64,000 bases of DNA, taken from contig NZ_JANUQM010000012.1 in assembly GCF_030386795.1 (NCBI RefSeq), positions 271,090 through 335,089 on the forward strand, read 5' to 3'. Position 1 is the first letter of the stretch, and the number at the start of each line of letters is the position of its first letter. Of this stretch, positions 25,888 to 34,492 are shown piece after piece. The notes beneath the pieces are model-generated. The model was not told the DNA's origin. It searched no databases and saw only the letters and a program-made list of their open reading frames with translations. The DNA is from Streptomyces sp. S.PNR 29. GTDB taxonomy: Bacteria > Actinomycetota > Actinomycetes > Streptomycetales > Streptomycetaceae. Made by a program: the position numbers and the translations under genes.

Positions 25888-25943
25888 CGGGCCCTCGGCG
25901 TACGCCCGAAATGCGGTGGCGTACGGCTGTCGCCGAGGGCCCG
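25888..25943. terminator. Large nested inverted repeat (bidirectional terminator)
   Basis: An outer 12-bp stem GGGCCCTCGGCG / CGCCGAGGGCCC (25889-25900 and 25931-25942) encloses an inner stem GTACGCC / GGCGTAC. It lies between the convergent CAP and dehydrogenase genes and could stop transcription from both sides. Confidence 0.7.
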
Positions 25944-26005
25944 GCGCCGCGCACAGGCGGTGTGCGGGAAGCGTGCCGGGAGTCGCACCGTTGTGGCAGC
26001 CCCGC

Positions 26006-26971
26006 TCAGCCGCCCGTCAGCAGTCGCACCGGGGAACCGGCGAGGTAGGCGGTGATGTCCTCCACCGCTTCCGTATAGAAAGTGCGGTAGTTCTGCTCGG
26101 TGACGTAGCCGAGGTGCGGGGTGGCCAGCACGTTCGGCAGGGAGCGCAGGGGGTCGTCGGCGGGGAGCGGCTCGGTTTCGAACACGTCGAGCCCCGCCCC
26201 GGCGATCCAGCCCTCCCGCAGGGCGCGCAGAAGTGCGCCCTGGTCGACGATGGCGGCGCGGGAGGTGTTGACCAGGTAGGCGTGCGGGCGCATGGCGCGC
26301 AGTTCCGGCTCGCCCAGCAGGCCGCGGGTGCGGTCGGACAGAACGAGGTGGATGGACACGAAGTCGCTGCTCCGCAGCAAGTCCTCCTTGCTGCGGGCCA
26401 GTCGGGCTCCGGCTTCGGCGGCTCGCTCGGCGGTGAGGTTCTCGCTCCAGGCCTGGACGTCCATGCCGAAGGCGGTGGCGACGCGGGCGACCCGGGAGCC
26501 GATCTTGCCGAGCCCGAGCAGGCCCAGGGTCCGGCCGTGCAGATCCTGGCCGACGGTGGACTGCCAGGGGCCGCCGTCGCGCAGGGCCCGGTTCTCGGCG
26601 GTGACGTGCCGGGCGAGGCCGAGAAGGAGCGCCCAGGTCAGTTCGACGGGCGGAGTGGAACTGCTCGCCGTACCACAGACGGTCACGCCCTGGGCCGACG
26701 CCGCGGCGAGGTCGATGGAGGCGTTGCGCATGCCGGTGGTCACCAGCAGGCGCAGCCGGGGCAGGCGGCGCAGGAGATCGGCGTCGAAGGGGGTGCGCTC
26801 CCGCATGGCCACGATGATCTCGCACTGGGCGAGTTCGGCCACGAGCTTGTCGCGGTCGGTGATGTTGTGGCGGAGCGTGCGTATCTCGACCTTGCCGGCG
26901 AGGGGGCTCCAGTCCGCCAGGGTCGGCGCGACGCCCTGGTAGTCGTCCAGCACAGCGCAGTGGAGGGTCAT
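26006..26971 (-). CDS. D-2-hydroxyacid dehydrogenase family protein
   Basis: A 321-residue NAD(P)-binding enzyme. The Rossmann motif is LGLLGLGKIGSRVA; the catalytic Arg is in LVNTSRAAIVD, the Glu follows in the AGLDVFETEPLP segment, and the His is in LATPHLGYVT, giving the complete Arg-Glu-His set. The N-terminal substrate domain begins CAVLDDYQG. The ATG at 26971 has only a weak ribosome site, but longer frames run into non-coding sequence. The substrate is not predictable. It is followed at 27102 by a dienelactone hydrolase on the same strand, 130 bp upstream. Confidence 0.9.
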   Translation of the reverse strand: MTLHCAVLDDYQGVAPTLADWSPLAGKVEIRTLRHNITDRDKLVAELAQCEIIVAMRERTPFDADLLRRLPRLRLLVTTGMRNASIDLAAASAQGVTVCGTASSSTPPVELTWALLLGLARHVTAENRALRDGGPWQSTVGQDLHGRTLGLLGLGKIGSRVARVATAFGMDVQAWSENLTAERAAEAGARLARSKEDLLRSSDFVSIHLVLSDRTRGLLGEPELRAMRPHAYLVNTSRAAIVDQGALLRALREGWIAGAGLDVFETEPLPADDPLRSLPNVLATPHLGYVTEQNYRTFYTEAVEDITAYLAGSPVRLLTGG

Positions 26972-27101
26972 GCGGACATTCTGCCGCGAACGCGGGGACG
27001 CACCGGCCGCCGGCAGCACGGTGCGAGCCGTGCTGCCCGACCCGCAGTCCCCGGCCGCACGCAGCGGCGAGTCCTGGCCGAACGGGAGGGGGCACGTCTC
27101 C

Positions 27102-27848
27102 TCAGCCGGTGCCCAGAGCGCGGTCGAGGAGGGGAAGCAGGCGGTCCCAGTGGCGTTGCAGTGCGGCGGGATTGAAGGCGTCGGTGTCGGACATGGTGAA
27201 GCCGTGGACGGTGCCGGGGTAGATCTCGGAGGTGTGGTCGACGCCCGCTGCGTCCAGAGCCCGGTTGAGTTCACCGAGGGCCTCGGGCGTCATGTCGGTT
27301 TCGGCGTGGCCGAGGTGGACCTGGGCGGTGAGCTCGGAGAGAAGGCGGTGCAGGCTGTCGGGCCCGTCGGCGGCCACGGGGCCGTGGAATCCGGCGACGG
27401 CGGCCACCTGGCCGGGGTGGGCCGCGGCGGTGTGCATCGCCAGGAGACCGCCTATGCAGTAGCCGGTCACCGCGACCGGTCCGGCACTGACCTCGGGCTG
27501 GGTGGTGAGGAACCTGAGGTAGGCGTCGGCGTCACGCAGGACACGTTCGGTGGTGTGCGCCTCGATCAAGGGCATCAGCTGGGCGAAGACCGCGGGCCGG
27601 ACCTCTTCTCCGATGTGCTCGGGAAGTTCGATCACCGGTGCCGGGCCGTGCCGGTAGAAGAAGTTGGGGACGAGCACGTAGTACCCGTGCCCGGCCAGTT
27701 CGCGGGCCATCTCCCGCAGCACGGGCCGGATGCCGAAGCCGTCCGCGTACATCAGCACCCCCGGGTGCCGCTCGCCGCGGTCGGGGAGGGCGGCGAAGGC
27801 GTCGGCCTGGCCGTCCGGGGTGGGAATCTGCAGCGTCTTGATGGGCAT
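27102..27848 (-). CDS. Dienelactone hydrolase family protein
   Basis: A 248-residue alpha/beta hydrolase. The catalytic triad is Cys131 (GYCIGG), Asp185 (HAETDMT) and His215 (TVHGFTM), as in dienelactone hydrolases. The ATG at 27848 follows a perfect GGAGG by 4 bp, which settles the start. It hydrolyses enol-lactones in aromatic-ring catabolism, or related esters. No other beta-ketoadipate-type gene is beside it, so the route is unknown. Confidence 0.92.
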   Translation of the reverse strand: MPIKTLQIPTPDGQADAFAALPDRGERHPGVLMYADGFGIRPVLREMARELAGHGYYVLVPNFFYRHGPAPVIELPEHIGEEVRPAVFAQLMPLIEAHTTERVLRDADAYLRFLTTQPEVSAGPVAVTGYCIGGLLAMHTAAAHPGQVAAVAGFHGPVAADGPDSLHRLLSELTAQVHLGHAETDMTPEALGELNRALDAAGVDHTSEIYPGTVHGFTMSDTDAFNPAALQRHWDRLLPLLDRALGTG

Positions 27849-28090
27849 GAGTCCTCCTGTCGTGGTTGATGTGCCGAGCCTGTGATCAACACGACGGAGG
27901 CGGAGCCCGCGCGGCAGCGCGAGGGCCTCGATGGAACAGCGGGCCCGCACCGGCCCGTACGGCGCTCAGGAGAGCACCGGGTCACCAATCCGTGCGTGGC
28001 GCGACGCCGTCCCGGTAGTCATGGCCGTTCAGCCTAGCCCACACGGCAGAAGACGATCACTGCGCACGTGTCTGTCAGCCGAGAGCGCGG

Positions 28091-28219
28091 CTGCTGGGCC
28101 GGAGAGTTTGTCTGGCCGTCACCGTCGGCATGCACCTGTGGCGCCGCAACGCCCTGTTGAGCATCCTCACCGGAACCGCCGTCCATGTGGTGCTGGCCGG
28201 CACCGTCTTCGCGCACTGA
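28091..28219 (+). pseudogene. azlD: C-terminal remnant of AzlD-type branched-chain amino acid exporter subunit
   Basis: A short frame ending at the TGA at 28217 reads LAVTVGMHLWRRNALLSILTGTAVHVVLAGTVFAH, which is the typical C-terminal pair of helices of AzlD (HLWRRN-LLSI-GTA). There is no start codon or N-terminal half in front of it, and no azlC gene beside it. It occupies the otherwise empty 400 bp between 27849 and 28247. Confidence 0.55.
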
Positions 28220-28247
28220 CGAGACTCTCCTGGGCGGCAGGACGGTC

Positions 28248-28556
28248 TCAACCGGTGCGTGCGATCTCATCGAGCCGCGCGTCCGCCTCGGCCAGGTCGG
28301 GGTGGTCCAGGAGTGCGGCCAGGACGGTCTGCCGCATCTCGCAGACGTACGCGGCGGTGACTTCCGCCCGCGTCACGCCCAGCATCTCGGCAACGCTTGC
28401 CGTCGCCTTCGTGTCGAGACCGTTGGACAAGGCCACGGCGGCGATCACCAGGATCGACGCGCGGGTCTCGTCATGGTCGGTGTCGTAGCCCGCCACACGG
28501 GCCTCGTTCAGCAGCCAGCAGGCGAATGTGGTCTTCGCGATCTCGTCCGGGGCCAT
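28248..28556 (-). CDS. Small conserved-type hypothetical protein
   Basis: A soluble 102-residue helical protein, not recognised. The ATG at 28556 has a GAGGGAG ribosome site 6 bp upstream. The segment TRASILVIAAVALSNGLDTKATASVAEMLGVTRAEVTAAYVCEMRQTVLAALLDHPDL looks like a helical bundle, possibly with a helix-turn-helix-like element around MLGVTRAEVTAAYV. Codon third positions are GC-rich as in neighbouring genes, which supports it being real. Confidence 0.7.
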   Translation of the reverse strand: MAPDEIAKTTFACWLLNEARVAGYDTDHDETRASILVIAAVALSNGLDTKATASVAEMLGVTRAEVTAAYVCEMRQTVLAALLDHPDLAEADARLDEIARTG

Positions 28557-28702
28557 GGGCGTCTCCCTCTCTCTGGCCGGGCCACAGCCCGGCACGGACG
28601 TCGTCGGCAGGCACGCGATCCCCGCGTGCCCGATTGCCGGCGGTCTCGCCGTGCGCCGGCGGTCCGGCACGTCGGGGCCCCGGCGGCGGGAGTCGTACCA
28701 AT

Positions 28703-28800
28703 ACCCCGTCGTGACGTACGACTTTCCCGGCGCTCTCCTCAACGCACAGCGCGACCTCACACAGATACGCGCCGACCTCACCACCCTGCTCAAGCGGCTG
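28703..28800 (+). pseudogene. Short coding-like remnant of an unknown protein
   Basis: A plus-strand frame reads VVTYDFPGALLNAQRDLTQIRADLTTLLKRLPYS, an amphipathic helix with good codon bias, without a start. After LPYS the continuation ETIDTKASVKR is found in the next frame, as if one base were lost. I cannot name the parent family. It lies in the 315-bp gap upstream of the small hypothetical gene. Confidence 0.3.
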
Positions 28801-28872
28801 CCGTACTCGTGGAGACGATCGACACCAAGGCGAGCGTGAAGAGGGGAGGAGCCGGCTTCACCGGAGCCACAG

Positions 28873-29394
28873 CTACTCGGCGTGATGGATGACGAGTTTG
28901 AACTCGGCGAGCGTCAAGAGTTTCGCGTTGGCGTCGTTGTGCGTGACGCGCAGCGCGACGGGGGTGTCCGGGGCGACGAAAATGCCGTGGCTCTTGGCGT
29001 AGAACTGGGCACCCGGGGTCGGGGCGCGGTGCTCGGTCGCGGTCGTGTCGTTGGGGTTCGAGGTGAGGCCGAGGGGGTCACGCACGTACTGGTCGCGCAG
29101 CTCGGTATATCCGCCGGTGGCGCCGGCCGCCTCCCACTGGATCATGGCGTACAGGTGCCCCCAGCCGGCTCTGGAGGGCCAGATCAGCCCGCTGCGGTCA
29201 TCCGTCGCCCAGTCGTTCACCACGTATCCGTCGGGCTGCACGGACTGGTGCATCCCAAACCGGTCGGTCGGCTCCTCCGCCCCGAACGGAAACCTGACGA
29301 TCTTGTAGGTGGTGCCGGGCTGGATCAGCTGTGGGGTGTCGACCTTGAGGGAACACACCTGCACACCGGGGGTCGTTGTCTCATTCGTAGGCAT
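28873..29394 (-). CDS. Hypothetical protein, about 173 residues
   Basis: A soluble protein not assignable to a family. It is rich in aromatic and polar residues (RFPFGAEEPTDRFGMHQSVQPDGYVVNDW, GWGHLYAMIQWEAAGA) and predicted to be mainly beta-strand. No signal peptide is visible after the MPTNETTTPG start. The ATG at 29394 has a GGGCAG-like site. Its C-terminus ends LAEFKLVIHHAE. Just upstream on the same strand lies a decayed hydrolase fragment, so this may be an isolated accessory gene. Confidence 0.75.
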   Translation of the reverse strand: MPTNETTTPGVQVCSLKVDTPQLIQPGTTYKIVRFPFGAEEPTDRFGMHQSVQPDGYVVNDWATDDRSGLIWPSRAGWGHLYAMIQWEAAGATGGYTELRDQYVRDPLGLTSNPNDTTATEHRAPTPGAQFYAKSHGIFVAPDTPVALRVTHNDANAKLLTLAEFKLVIHHAE

Positions 29395-29549
29395 CTCGGT
29401 ACTGCCCTTCCTCGGCCGAGTCGATGGCGAGACCGCTGTAGCCCCGACCTCCGGCACGCGCTCTCGTCGCGCATCCCTGCCCGGGACCAGCCCCGGGTAG
29501 TCGTTCCGGGTGCCCTGTGCGTCCGCCGGGCGCTGCTCGACGTCCTGGA

Positions 29550-29765
29550 GCTGTCGGCCTCGAACCTGGCAGTTCCTTGTGCCTGCCCGCGTCGGCGTGC
29601 AGGGTCTTCTCCTTCGAACCGAAGGCGTCGAGCAGCGCCGGACCGGACTCGCGCGGGATGTGCTCGTCGTCCCACTGGAGCATGAACTCGATCGGGATGG
29701 TGATCTGCTTCGCCGTCCCGGCCAGGGCATGTCGCGGTGCCCATGTTCAGACCGAAGTAGCTTCC
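29550..29765 (-). pseudogene. Decayed alpha/beta hydrolase fragment
   Basis: Minus-strand pieces of an alpha/beta hydrolase are readable. A nucleophile-elbow-like YFGLNMGTA occurs near 29760-29731 (Asn replacing Ser), followed after an apparent deletion by LAGTAKQITIPIEFMLQWDDEHIPRESG and then AFGSKEKTLHADAGRHKELP, where the aspartate and histidine of the triad would lie. At about 29565 the frame shifts by one base into RFEADS. Such ordering with deletions is a remnant, not a gene. The rest of the 29395-29799 gap holds nothing else I can support. Confidence 0.5.
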
Positions 29766-29799
29766 TGGTCGAGCCCCGGCCGCCCGCAGGCCGTTGCCG

Positions 29800-30222
29800 T
29801 CAACCGGTGCGGCGGGAACGAGCCAGCGCCAGCCCGCCCAGGGCCGTGCCGATCAGCCCCACCAGCATGGCCACGTAGGCCCCGCCCAGCCCGTTCCCGG
29901 TGCCGAGACCACCATCGGCGGTGGCCGCGACCAGCCCGCCGAGGGCGATGCTGATCAGCCCCGCCACCATGGCCGTCCTGGCCCCGAGTGGTCCGTGGGC
30001 GACGCCGAGACGACCGGAGGGGCGCGCCAGCGCCAGCCAGGCGATGACCACGCCGGCCAGCCCCAGCAGCGCGCCCGTGGTGGCGCCCAGCCGCCCGAGG
30101 CTGAAGTCGTAGACACTGGCGGCGACCGGCTGGGCGGAGGCGTGCGCGGCCGCCGGTGCGGCAAGGCCGATACCTCCGAGCAGGGCGGCCACGGCGGCGG
30201 CGAACAGGCGACGAACAGACAT
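29800..30222 (-). CDS. Small membrane protein (DUF6223-like)
   Basis: A 140-residue protein. It begins with a signal peptide or first helix (VRRLFAAAVAALLGGIGLAAPAAAHA). Three hydrophobic segments follow (TTGALLGLAGVVIAWLAL, TAMVAGLISIALGGLVAA, AYVAMLVGLIGTALGGLAL), separated by Gly-rich turns. The internal repeat GLISIALGGL / GLIGTALGGL suggests a duplicated helix hairpin. The ATG at 30222 is preceded by GAGGGA. Its function is unknown. It is divergent from the two-component system at 30464. Confidence 0.8.
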   Translation of the reverse strand: MSVRRLFAAAVAALLGGIGLAAPAAAHASAQPVAASVYDFSLGRLGATTGALLGLAGVVIAWLALARPSGRLGVAHGPLGARTAMVAGLISIALGGLVAATADGGLGTGNGLGGAYVAMLVGLIGTALGGLALARSRRTG

Positions 30223-30463
30223 CGAGGTGTTCCCTCTCTTCCAGCGACTGGGGGTCGCTCTTCCTGCGACCGGGTGTCGCCCGAGCATGTCCGCAGGCCC
30301 CGCCCCCGGTCGTCCGGCGGGCGCAGACACTTCGCGCTGCCGCCGCTGCCGCATCCGGCTACCACGAGCGTCGCAGGAGGCGCCGAGGTACTGCGGGTGC
30401 GGCAGTCGGCCGCTCATCCACAAGAGCGACTCGCCCGTGGCGGCGACCGGTTAGGGTGCGCGC

Positions 30464-31591
30464 ATGAGTGCAGGTGAGCCCGGTGTCCGGGCCCGTGTCG
30501 GAGACTGGGTCATCGCTGCCGGCGTGGCGGGGGTGTTGCTGGTCACGGGGCTGCCCGGGCAGCCCTCCGCCACGAGCCAGGACCTTCTCGGGTACGCGCT
30601 GCTGACGACCGGCGGGCTGGCGCTGGCCGCGCGCCGCCGGGCGCCGGTCGCCGTCCTGGCCGTCACCGGACTGTGCGCGGTGGGGTACCAGGCAGTCGGA
30701 TTCGACGTGCCTGCCGTCGCGTATTTGTTCGCCGTGTACGCGGCCGTGCGGGCGGGACACCGCGTCGCCGCGGTGGCGGCGAGCTTGACCGTGCTGGCCG
30801 TCCTCCCCCTCGCGGCTCTCGCCTCTGGCCTCCACGACACGGGCGAGGCGTTCGCGCGGGCCCGAGGCGCCCTCGAAATCGCCTGGCTGATCGCGGCCGG
30901 GGCCGCAGGAGAGGCGCTGCGGCAGGCCGAGCGGAGGGCGGACGAGGCCGAGCGCACCCGGGAGGAGACCGCGCGGCGCCGGGCCGACGACGAGCGGCTA
31001 CGCATCGCACGGGAGCTGCACGATTCGCTGACCCACCAGATCTCGGTCATCAAGGTGCAGGCCGAAGTCGCCGTCCATATCGCCCGCAGGCGAGGCGAAG
31101 AGGTGCCGGAGGCCCTGCTCGCGATCCAGGAGGCCGGTCGTGAGGCGGCCCGGGAGCTGCGCGTGACGCTGGAGGCGCTGCGCGACGACGACCCGACCCC
31201 GCCGCGTGGGCTGGACGACGTCCCCGAGCTGGTGGAACGAGCGAGCAGGACCGGCCTGGAGGCGACACTGACGATAGAGGGGCAGCGGCACGGCGTACCG
31301 GCCGCGGTGGGCAGGACCGTCTACCGGATCGTTCAGGAGTCGCTGACCAACATCGCCCGTCACGCGGACGCCGGCACCGCCTCGGTCTGGATCGACTGCC
31401 GCCCGGACGCCCTCGCGATACGCGTCGACGACGACGGCAAGGCCACGCCGGTCAGCGCGCCGACGCCCGGCGTCGGGCTGCAGGGCATGCGCGAGCGTGT
31501 CACGGCCCTCGGTGGCCGTCTGCGGGCGGAGCCACGCGGCGAGGGCGGCTTCACCGTGCAGGCCGAACTGCCTCTGGACCGCACGTCATGA
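30464..31591 (+). CDS. Sensor histidine kinase, NarL/DesK-type
   Basis: A 375-residue kinase with four to five membrane helices in residues 15-150. The dimerisation segment (HisKA_3) contains the phosphorylated His186 in ARELHDSLTHQISVIKVQAE. The ATPase domain follows, with VQESLTNIARHADAGTASV and GVGLQGMRERVTALGG. It has no HAMP domain and a very short external loop, so it may sense membrane-associated signals. Its stop overlaps the response regulator start by 4 bp (ATGA), so the two are co-translated. Confidence 0.94.
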   Translation: MSAGEPGVRARVGDWVIAAGVAGVLLVTGLPGQPSATSQDLLGYALLTTGGLALAARRRAPVAVLAVTGLCAVGYQAVGFDVPAVAYLFAVYAAVRAGHRVAAVAASLTVLAVLPLAALASGLHDTGEAFARARGALEIAWLIAAGAAGEALRQAERRADEAERTREETARRRADDERLRIARELHDSLTHQISVIKVQAEVAVHIARRRGEEVPEALLAIQEAGREAARELRVTLEALRDDDPTPPRGLDDVPELVERASRTGLEATLTIEGQRHGVPAAVGRTVYRIVQESLTNIARHADAGTASVWIDCRPDALAIRVDDDGKATPVSAPTPGVGLQGMRERVTALGGRLRAEPRGEGGFTVQAELPLDRTS

Positions 31592-32250
31592 TCCGTGTCC
31601 TGCTGGTCGACGACCAGCCGCTCATCCGCAGCGGGTTCCGTGCCCTTCTCGATCTTGAGGACGACATCGAGGTGGTGGCGGAGGCCGCCGACGGCGAGGC
31701 GGGCCTGGAGCTCGCCAGGGAGCACCTGCCCGACGTCGCGCTCATCGACGTCCAGATGCCGGTCGTCGACGGCATCGAGACGACCCGGCGCATCGCCGCC
31801 GACCCGGCTCTGGCCGGGGTGCACGTCGTCATCCTGACCAACTACGGCCTCGACGAATACGTGTTCAACGCGCTGCGCGCCGGCGCTGCCGGATTCCTGG
31901 TCAAGGACATCCTCCCGGAAGACTTCCTGCACGCCGTACGCGTCGCGGCGCGCGGCGACGCCCTGCTCGCCCCCTCGATCACCCGCAAGCTGATCAACCG
32001 GTACATCACCCAGCCGCTCCCCGCCCACACCGGTACGGGGCTGGAGGAGCTGACCAGCCGCGAACGTGAGTCCGTCGTGCTGGCCGCGCAGGGCCTGTCC
32101 AACGACGAGATCGCGGACCGTCTGGTGATCAGCCCTCTCACCGCGAAAACCCACATCAACCGGGCCATGGCCAAGCTCCATGCCCGTGACCGGGCCCAAC
32201 TCGTGGTCCTCGCCTACGAGTCCGGCCTGGTGGCCCCGCGCAACTCCTGA
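31588..32250 (+). CDS. Response regulator, NarL/LuxR type
   Basis: A 220-residue regulator with a receiver domain (phosphoacceptor Asp54 in LIDVQMP, switch Thr and Lys in ILTNYG and LVKDIL) and a C-terminal LuxR helix-turn-helix (LTSRERESVVLAAQGLSNDEIADRLVISPLTAKTHINRAMAKL). It is phosphorylated by the overlapping upstream kinase. The convergent MFS gene ends 48 bp downstream. Its target genes cannot be read here, though such pairs in Streptomyces often regulate neighbouring transporters. Confidence 0.95.
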   Translation: MIRVLLVDDQPLIRSGFRALLDLEDDIEVVAEAADGEAGLELAREHLPDVALIDVQMPVVDGIETTRRIAADPALAGVHVVILTNYGLDEYVFNALRAGAAGFLVKDILPEDFLHAVRVAARGDALLAPSITRKLINRYITQPLPAHTGTGLEELTSRERESVVLAAQGLSNDEIADRLVISPLTAKTHINRAMAKLHARDRAQLVVLAYESGLVAPRNS

Positions 32251-32297
32251 CATGGGCGGACCGAGCAGGGCCGTTCCGCGGGGCGGCGGGCGTCGCA

Positions 32298-33731
32298 TCA
32301 GTGCACGTGCGGTGCGCCGGTCAACTGCGGCTTGCCGCGCGGTACGAGCACCAGGGCCACGGCCGCGCTGACGCCGGCGGCCACCGCACACACCGTGAAC
32401 GCGTCGGTGAAGCCGCCCACCGCTCCGCGCTCGATTCCGGAGGCCGCGACGGTGGAGACGACCGCCACGCCGATCGAACCGCCCACCTCGTGGAAGGTGT
32501 TGACGACGCCGGAAGCCAGCCCGGCCTCCCGGTGTTCGACCATGGCGAGCGCGGTGGTGGTGGCGGTGACGAAGACCGCGCCGATGCCGAGGGAGGCGAC
32601 CGCGAAACCCGGCAGCAGGACGGCGTACACGCTGCCGGTGTCCGACAGCCGGGTCAGCGGCACGGTTCCGGCGGCCGCGATCACCATGCCGGCGACGGCG
32701 GTGGCGCGGCTGCCGATCCGGCCGACGAGGCGGGAGCCCAGGTGTGCGCCGATGCCGGTGGCGACGGCCACGGGCAGGAAGAACAGACCGGTCCGCAGCG
32801 GGCTGAAGCCGCGCAGGTGCTGGAGGTGGACCGAGCCGAGGAAGAAGAAGGCGATCAGCAGGGCGGTGGCCATCAGCATCAGGAACGCCCCGGCCAGGAC
32901 CGGCCGGCGGGTGAACATGCGCAGGTCCATCAGCGGGGCCCGGCCGGCCCGTTCGGCGACGGTGAACAGGACGTACGCCAGGATCGCTCCGGCCAGCGGC
33001 AGCAGGGTGGCGGGATCCGCCCACCCTGAGTCACCGGCCTCCACCAGTGCGTAGATCAGCCCGCCGGTGCCGGCGGTGACCAGCAGCGCGCCGGGCACGT
33101 CGAGCCGGGCCGGCTGCGGGGCGCGGGCCGCGACGAACGCGGGGAGGGCGGCGAGGACGAGGAGGCCGACGGGCACATTGACGAAGAAGACCCACCGCCA
33201 GCCCGGCCCGTCGGTGAGCACGCCGCCGAGCAGGACACCGGCGGCGGCGCCGGACCCGCCGATCGCCGCCCAGACACCGAGGGCCTTGTTGCGCTCGTCG
33301 CCGTGGAAGGTGGTGGTGACGATCGACAGCGCGGAGGGGGACAGCAGGGCGGCACCGATGCCCTGGGCGACACGGCCGCCGAGCAGGACCGGGGCACTGC
33401 CGGCCAGGCCGGTGATCAACGACGCGGCGGTGAAGAGGGCGAGCCCGGCGAGCAGGGTGCGGCGTGCGCCGAGGGCGTCGGCGAGGCGGCCGCCGAGCAG
33501 CATCAGGCCGCCGAAGCAGAGCGTGTAGACGGTGACGACCCAGGTCAGCGTCTCGCGGCCGAGGGTGAGGTCGGCGGCCATGTCGGGCAGGGCCACGTTC
33601 ACCACGGTGACGTCGAGGATCAGCATGAACTGCGCCAGACAGATCAGCGCCAGGGCAGTCCAGCGGCGCGGGTCGGGAGTCGGGTGGGTGTGTTCCGGAA
33701 CATGCGGCGTACCGGTTGCGGAGTGGGTCAT
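32298..33731 (-). CDS. MFS drug exporter, DHA2 (14-TM) family
   Basis: A 477-residue transporter. The first helix carries ALICLAQFMLILDVTVVNVALPDMAADL, the D1-like motif of the DHA2 family, and motif C appears as GVVNTFHEVGGSIGVA in the penultimate helices. A proton-relay Arg is in GRVAQGIGAALLSPSAL. I chose the ATG at 33731 (AAGGA upstream) rather than an upstream in-frame ATG that would begin within the operator. It is divergent from a TetR gene, with two matching operators between them: the layout of an inducible antibiotic or toxin exporter. Confidence 0.93.
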   Translation of the reverse strand: MTHSATGTPHVPEHTHPTPDPRRWTALALICLAQFMLILDVTVVNVALPDMAADLTLGRETLTWVVTVYTLCFGGLMLLGGRLADALGARRTLLAGLALFTAASLITGLAGSAPVLLGGRVAQGIGAALLSPSALSIVTTTFHGDERNKALGVWAAIGGSGAAAGVLLGGVLTDGPGWRWVFFVNVPVGLLVLAALPAFVAARAPQPARLDVPGALLVTAGTGGLIYALVEAGDSGWADPATLLPLAGAILAYVLFTVAERAGRAPLMDLRMFTRRPVLAGAFLMLMATALLIAFFFLGSVHLQHLRGFSPLRTGLFFLPVAVATGIGAHLGSRLVGRIGSRATAVAGMVIAAAGTVPLTRLSDTGSVYAVLLPGFAVASLGIGAVFVTATTTALAMVEHREAGLASGVVNTFHEVGGSIGVAVVSTVAASGIERGAVGGFTDAFTVCAVAAGVSAAVALVLVPRGKPQLTGAPHVH

Positions 33732-33775
33732 GACGGGGTCCTTGCGGCGAGAGAGAAGGGGCGGGACACCTTTCT

Positions 33776-33819
33776 TGAACTGTACCGTCCAGTTCACATG
33801 AACTCAACCGTTCAGTTCA
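33776..33819. promoter_or_regulatory. Two TetR operators in tandem between exporter and regulator
   Basis: Two 21-bp elements at 33776-33796 and 33799-33819 share the pattern TGAACT-N9-AGTTCA, with a common core AACYNNACCGTNCAGTT. The second has a perfect 7-bp inverted repeat ATGAACT / AGTTCAT. Centres are 23 bp apart, about two helix turns. They cover the promoter of the MFS gene and lie just before the GTG of the TetR gene. Confidence 0.75.
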
Positions 33820-33840
33820 TATGGCTGGTAGGCTCTGCCT

Positions 33841-34488
33841 GTGAGCGTGAAAGGTGTGAAGCAGCCCCCGAGCGGCCTCCGTGCGGAGCTCAAGCGGCAG
33901 GCCATCGTTCGGGCGGCCCGCGAGCTGTTCCTGCGGGAGGGTTTCGGCATCGGGATGGACGCCATCGCCGCCGCAGCCGGCGTGTCCAAGGTGACCGTCT
34001 ACAACCACTTCGGCAGCAAGGAGGCCCTCTTCACCGCCGTCATCACGGGCGCCCTCGACGAACCCCTCGCCGGGGACGCGTCCGCAGCTCTCGAGAAACT
34101 GGCAGAGGCCGGCGACCTACGGGCAGCCCTGCTGGAAGCGGCCCGCACCTGGGTCCACTCGGTGCGCACCAACGACGACGTCGCCGCCCTGCGCAACCTC
34201 GTGGCCGCCGAGGCACACCGTTTCCCCGAGTTGGGCCGTGCCTGGCAGAACCACGGACCCGAGGGACACCACCCCGCCGTGGCGAACGCGCTGCGCGCCC
34301 TCGCCGACCAGGGCCGACTGGTCATCCCCGACCTGGAGACGGCCATCATCCAGCTCTACGCGCTGCTGGTCTTCCCCCATATGGTGTTCGGCTCCTACGG
34401 CACCCACATCGACGACGACCTCACCGACCGCCTCATCACCAGTGGCGTGGACATGTTCCTGAGCCACTACGGCCCGACGAGCGACTAA
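33841..34488 (+). CDS. TetR-family regulator of the MFS exporter
   Basis: A 215-residue regulator. The helix-turn-helix is QAIVRAARELFLREGFGIGMDAIAAAAGVSKVTVYNHFGSKEALFTAVI; the C-terminal half (AARTWVHSVRTNDDVAALRNLVAAEAHRFPELGRAW) follows the AefR-like C-terminal domain that binds hydrophobic drugs. It starts with GTG at 33841. A -10-like TAGGCT at 33830 places the transcription start close to the GTG, and no ribosome site is visible, so the message may be leaderless. It probably represses both divergent genes. Confidence 0.92.
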   Translation: MSVKGVKQPPSGLRAELKRQAIVRAARELFLREGFGIGMDAIAAAAGVSKVTVYNHFGSKEALFTAVITGALDEPLAGDASAALEKLAEAGDLRAALLEAARTWVHSVRTNDDVAALRNLVAAEAHRFPELGRAWQNHGPEGHHPAVANALRALADQGRLVIPDLETAIIQLYALLVFPHMVFGSYGTHIDDDLTDRLITSGVDMFLSHYGPTSD

Positions 34489-34492
34489 CCCG

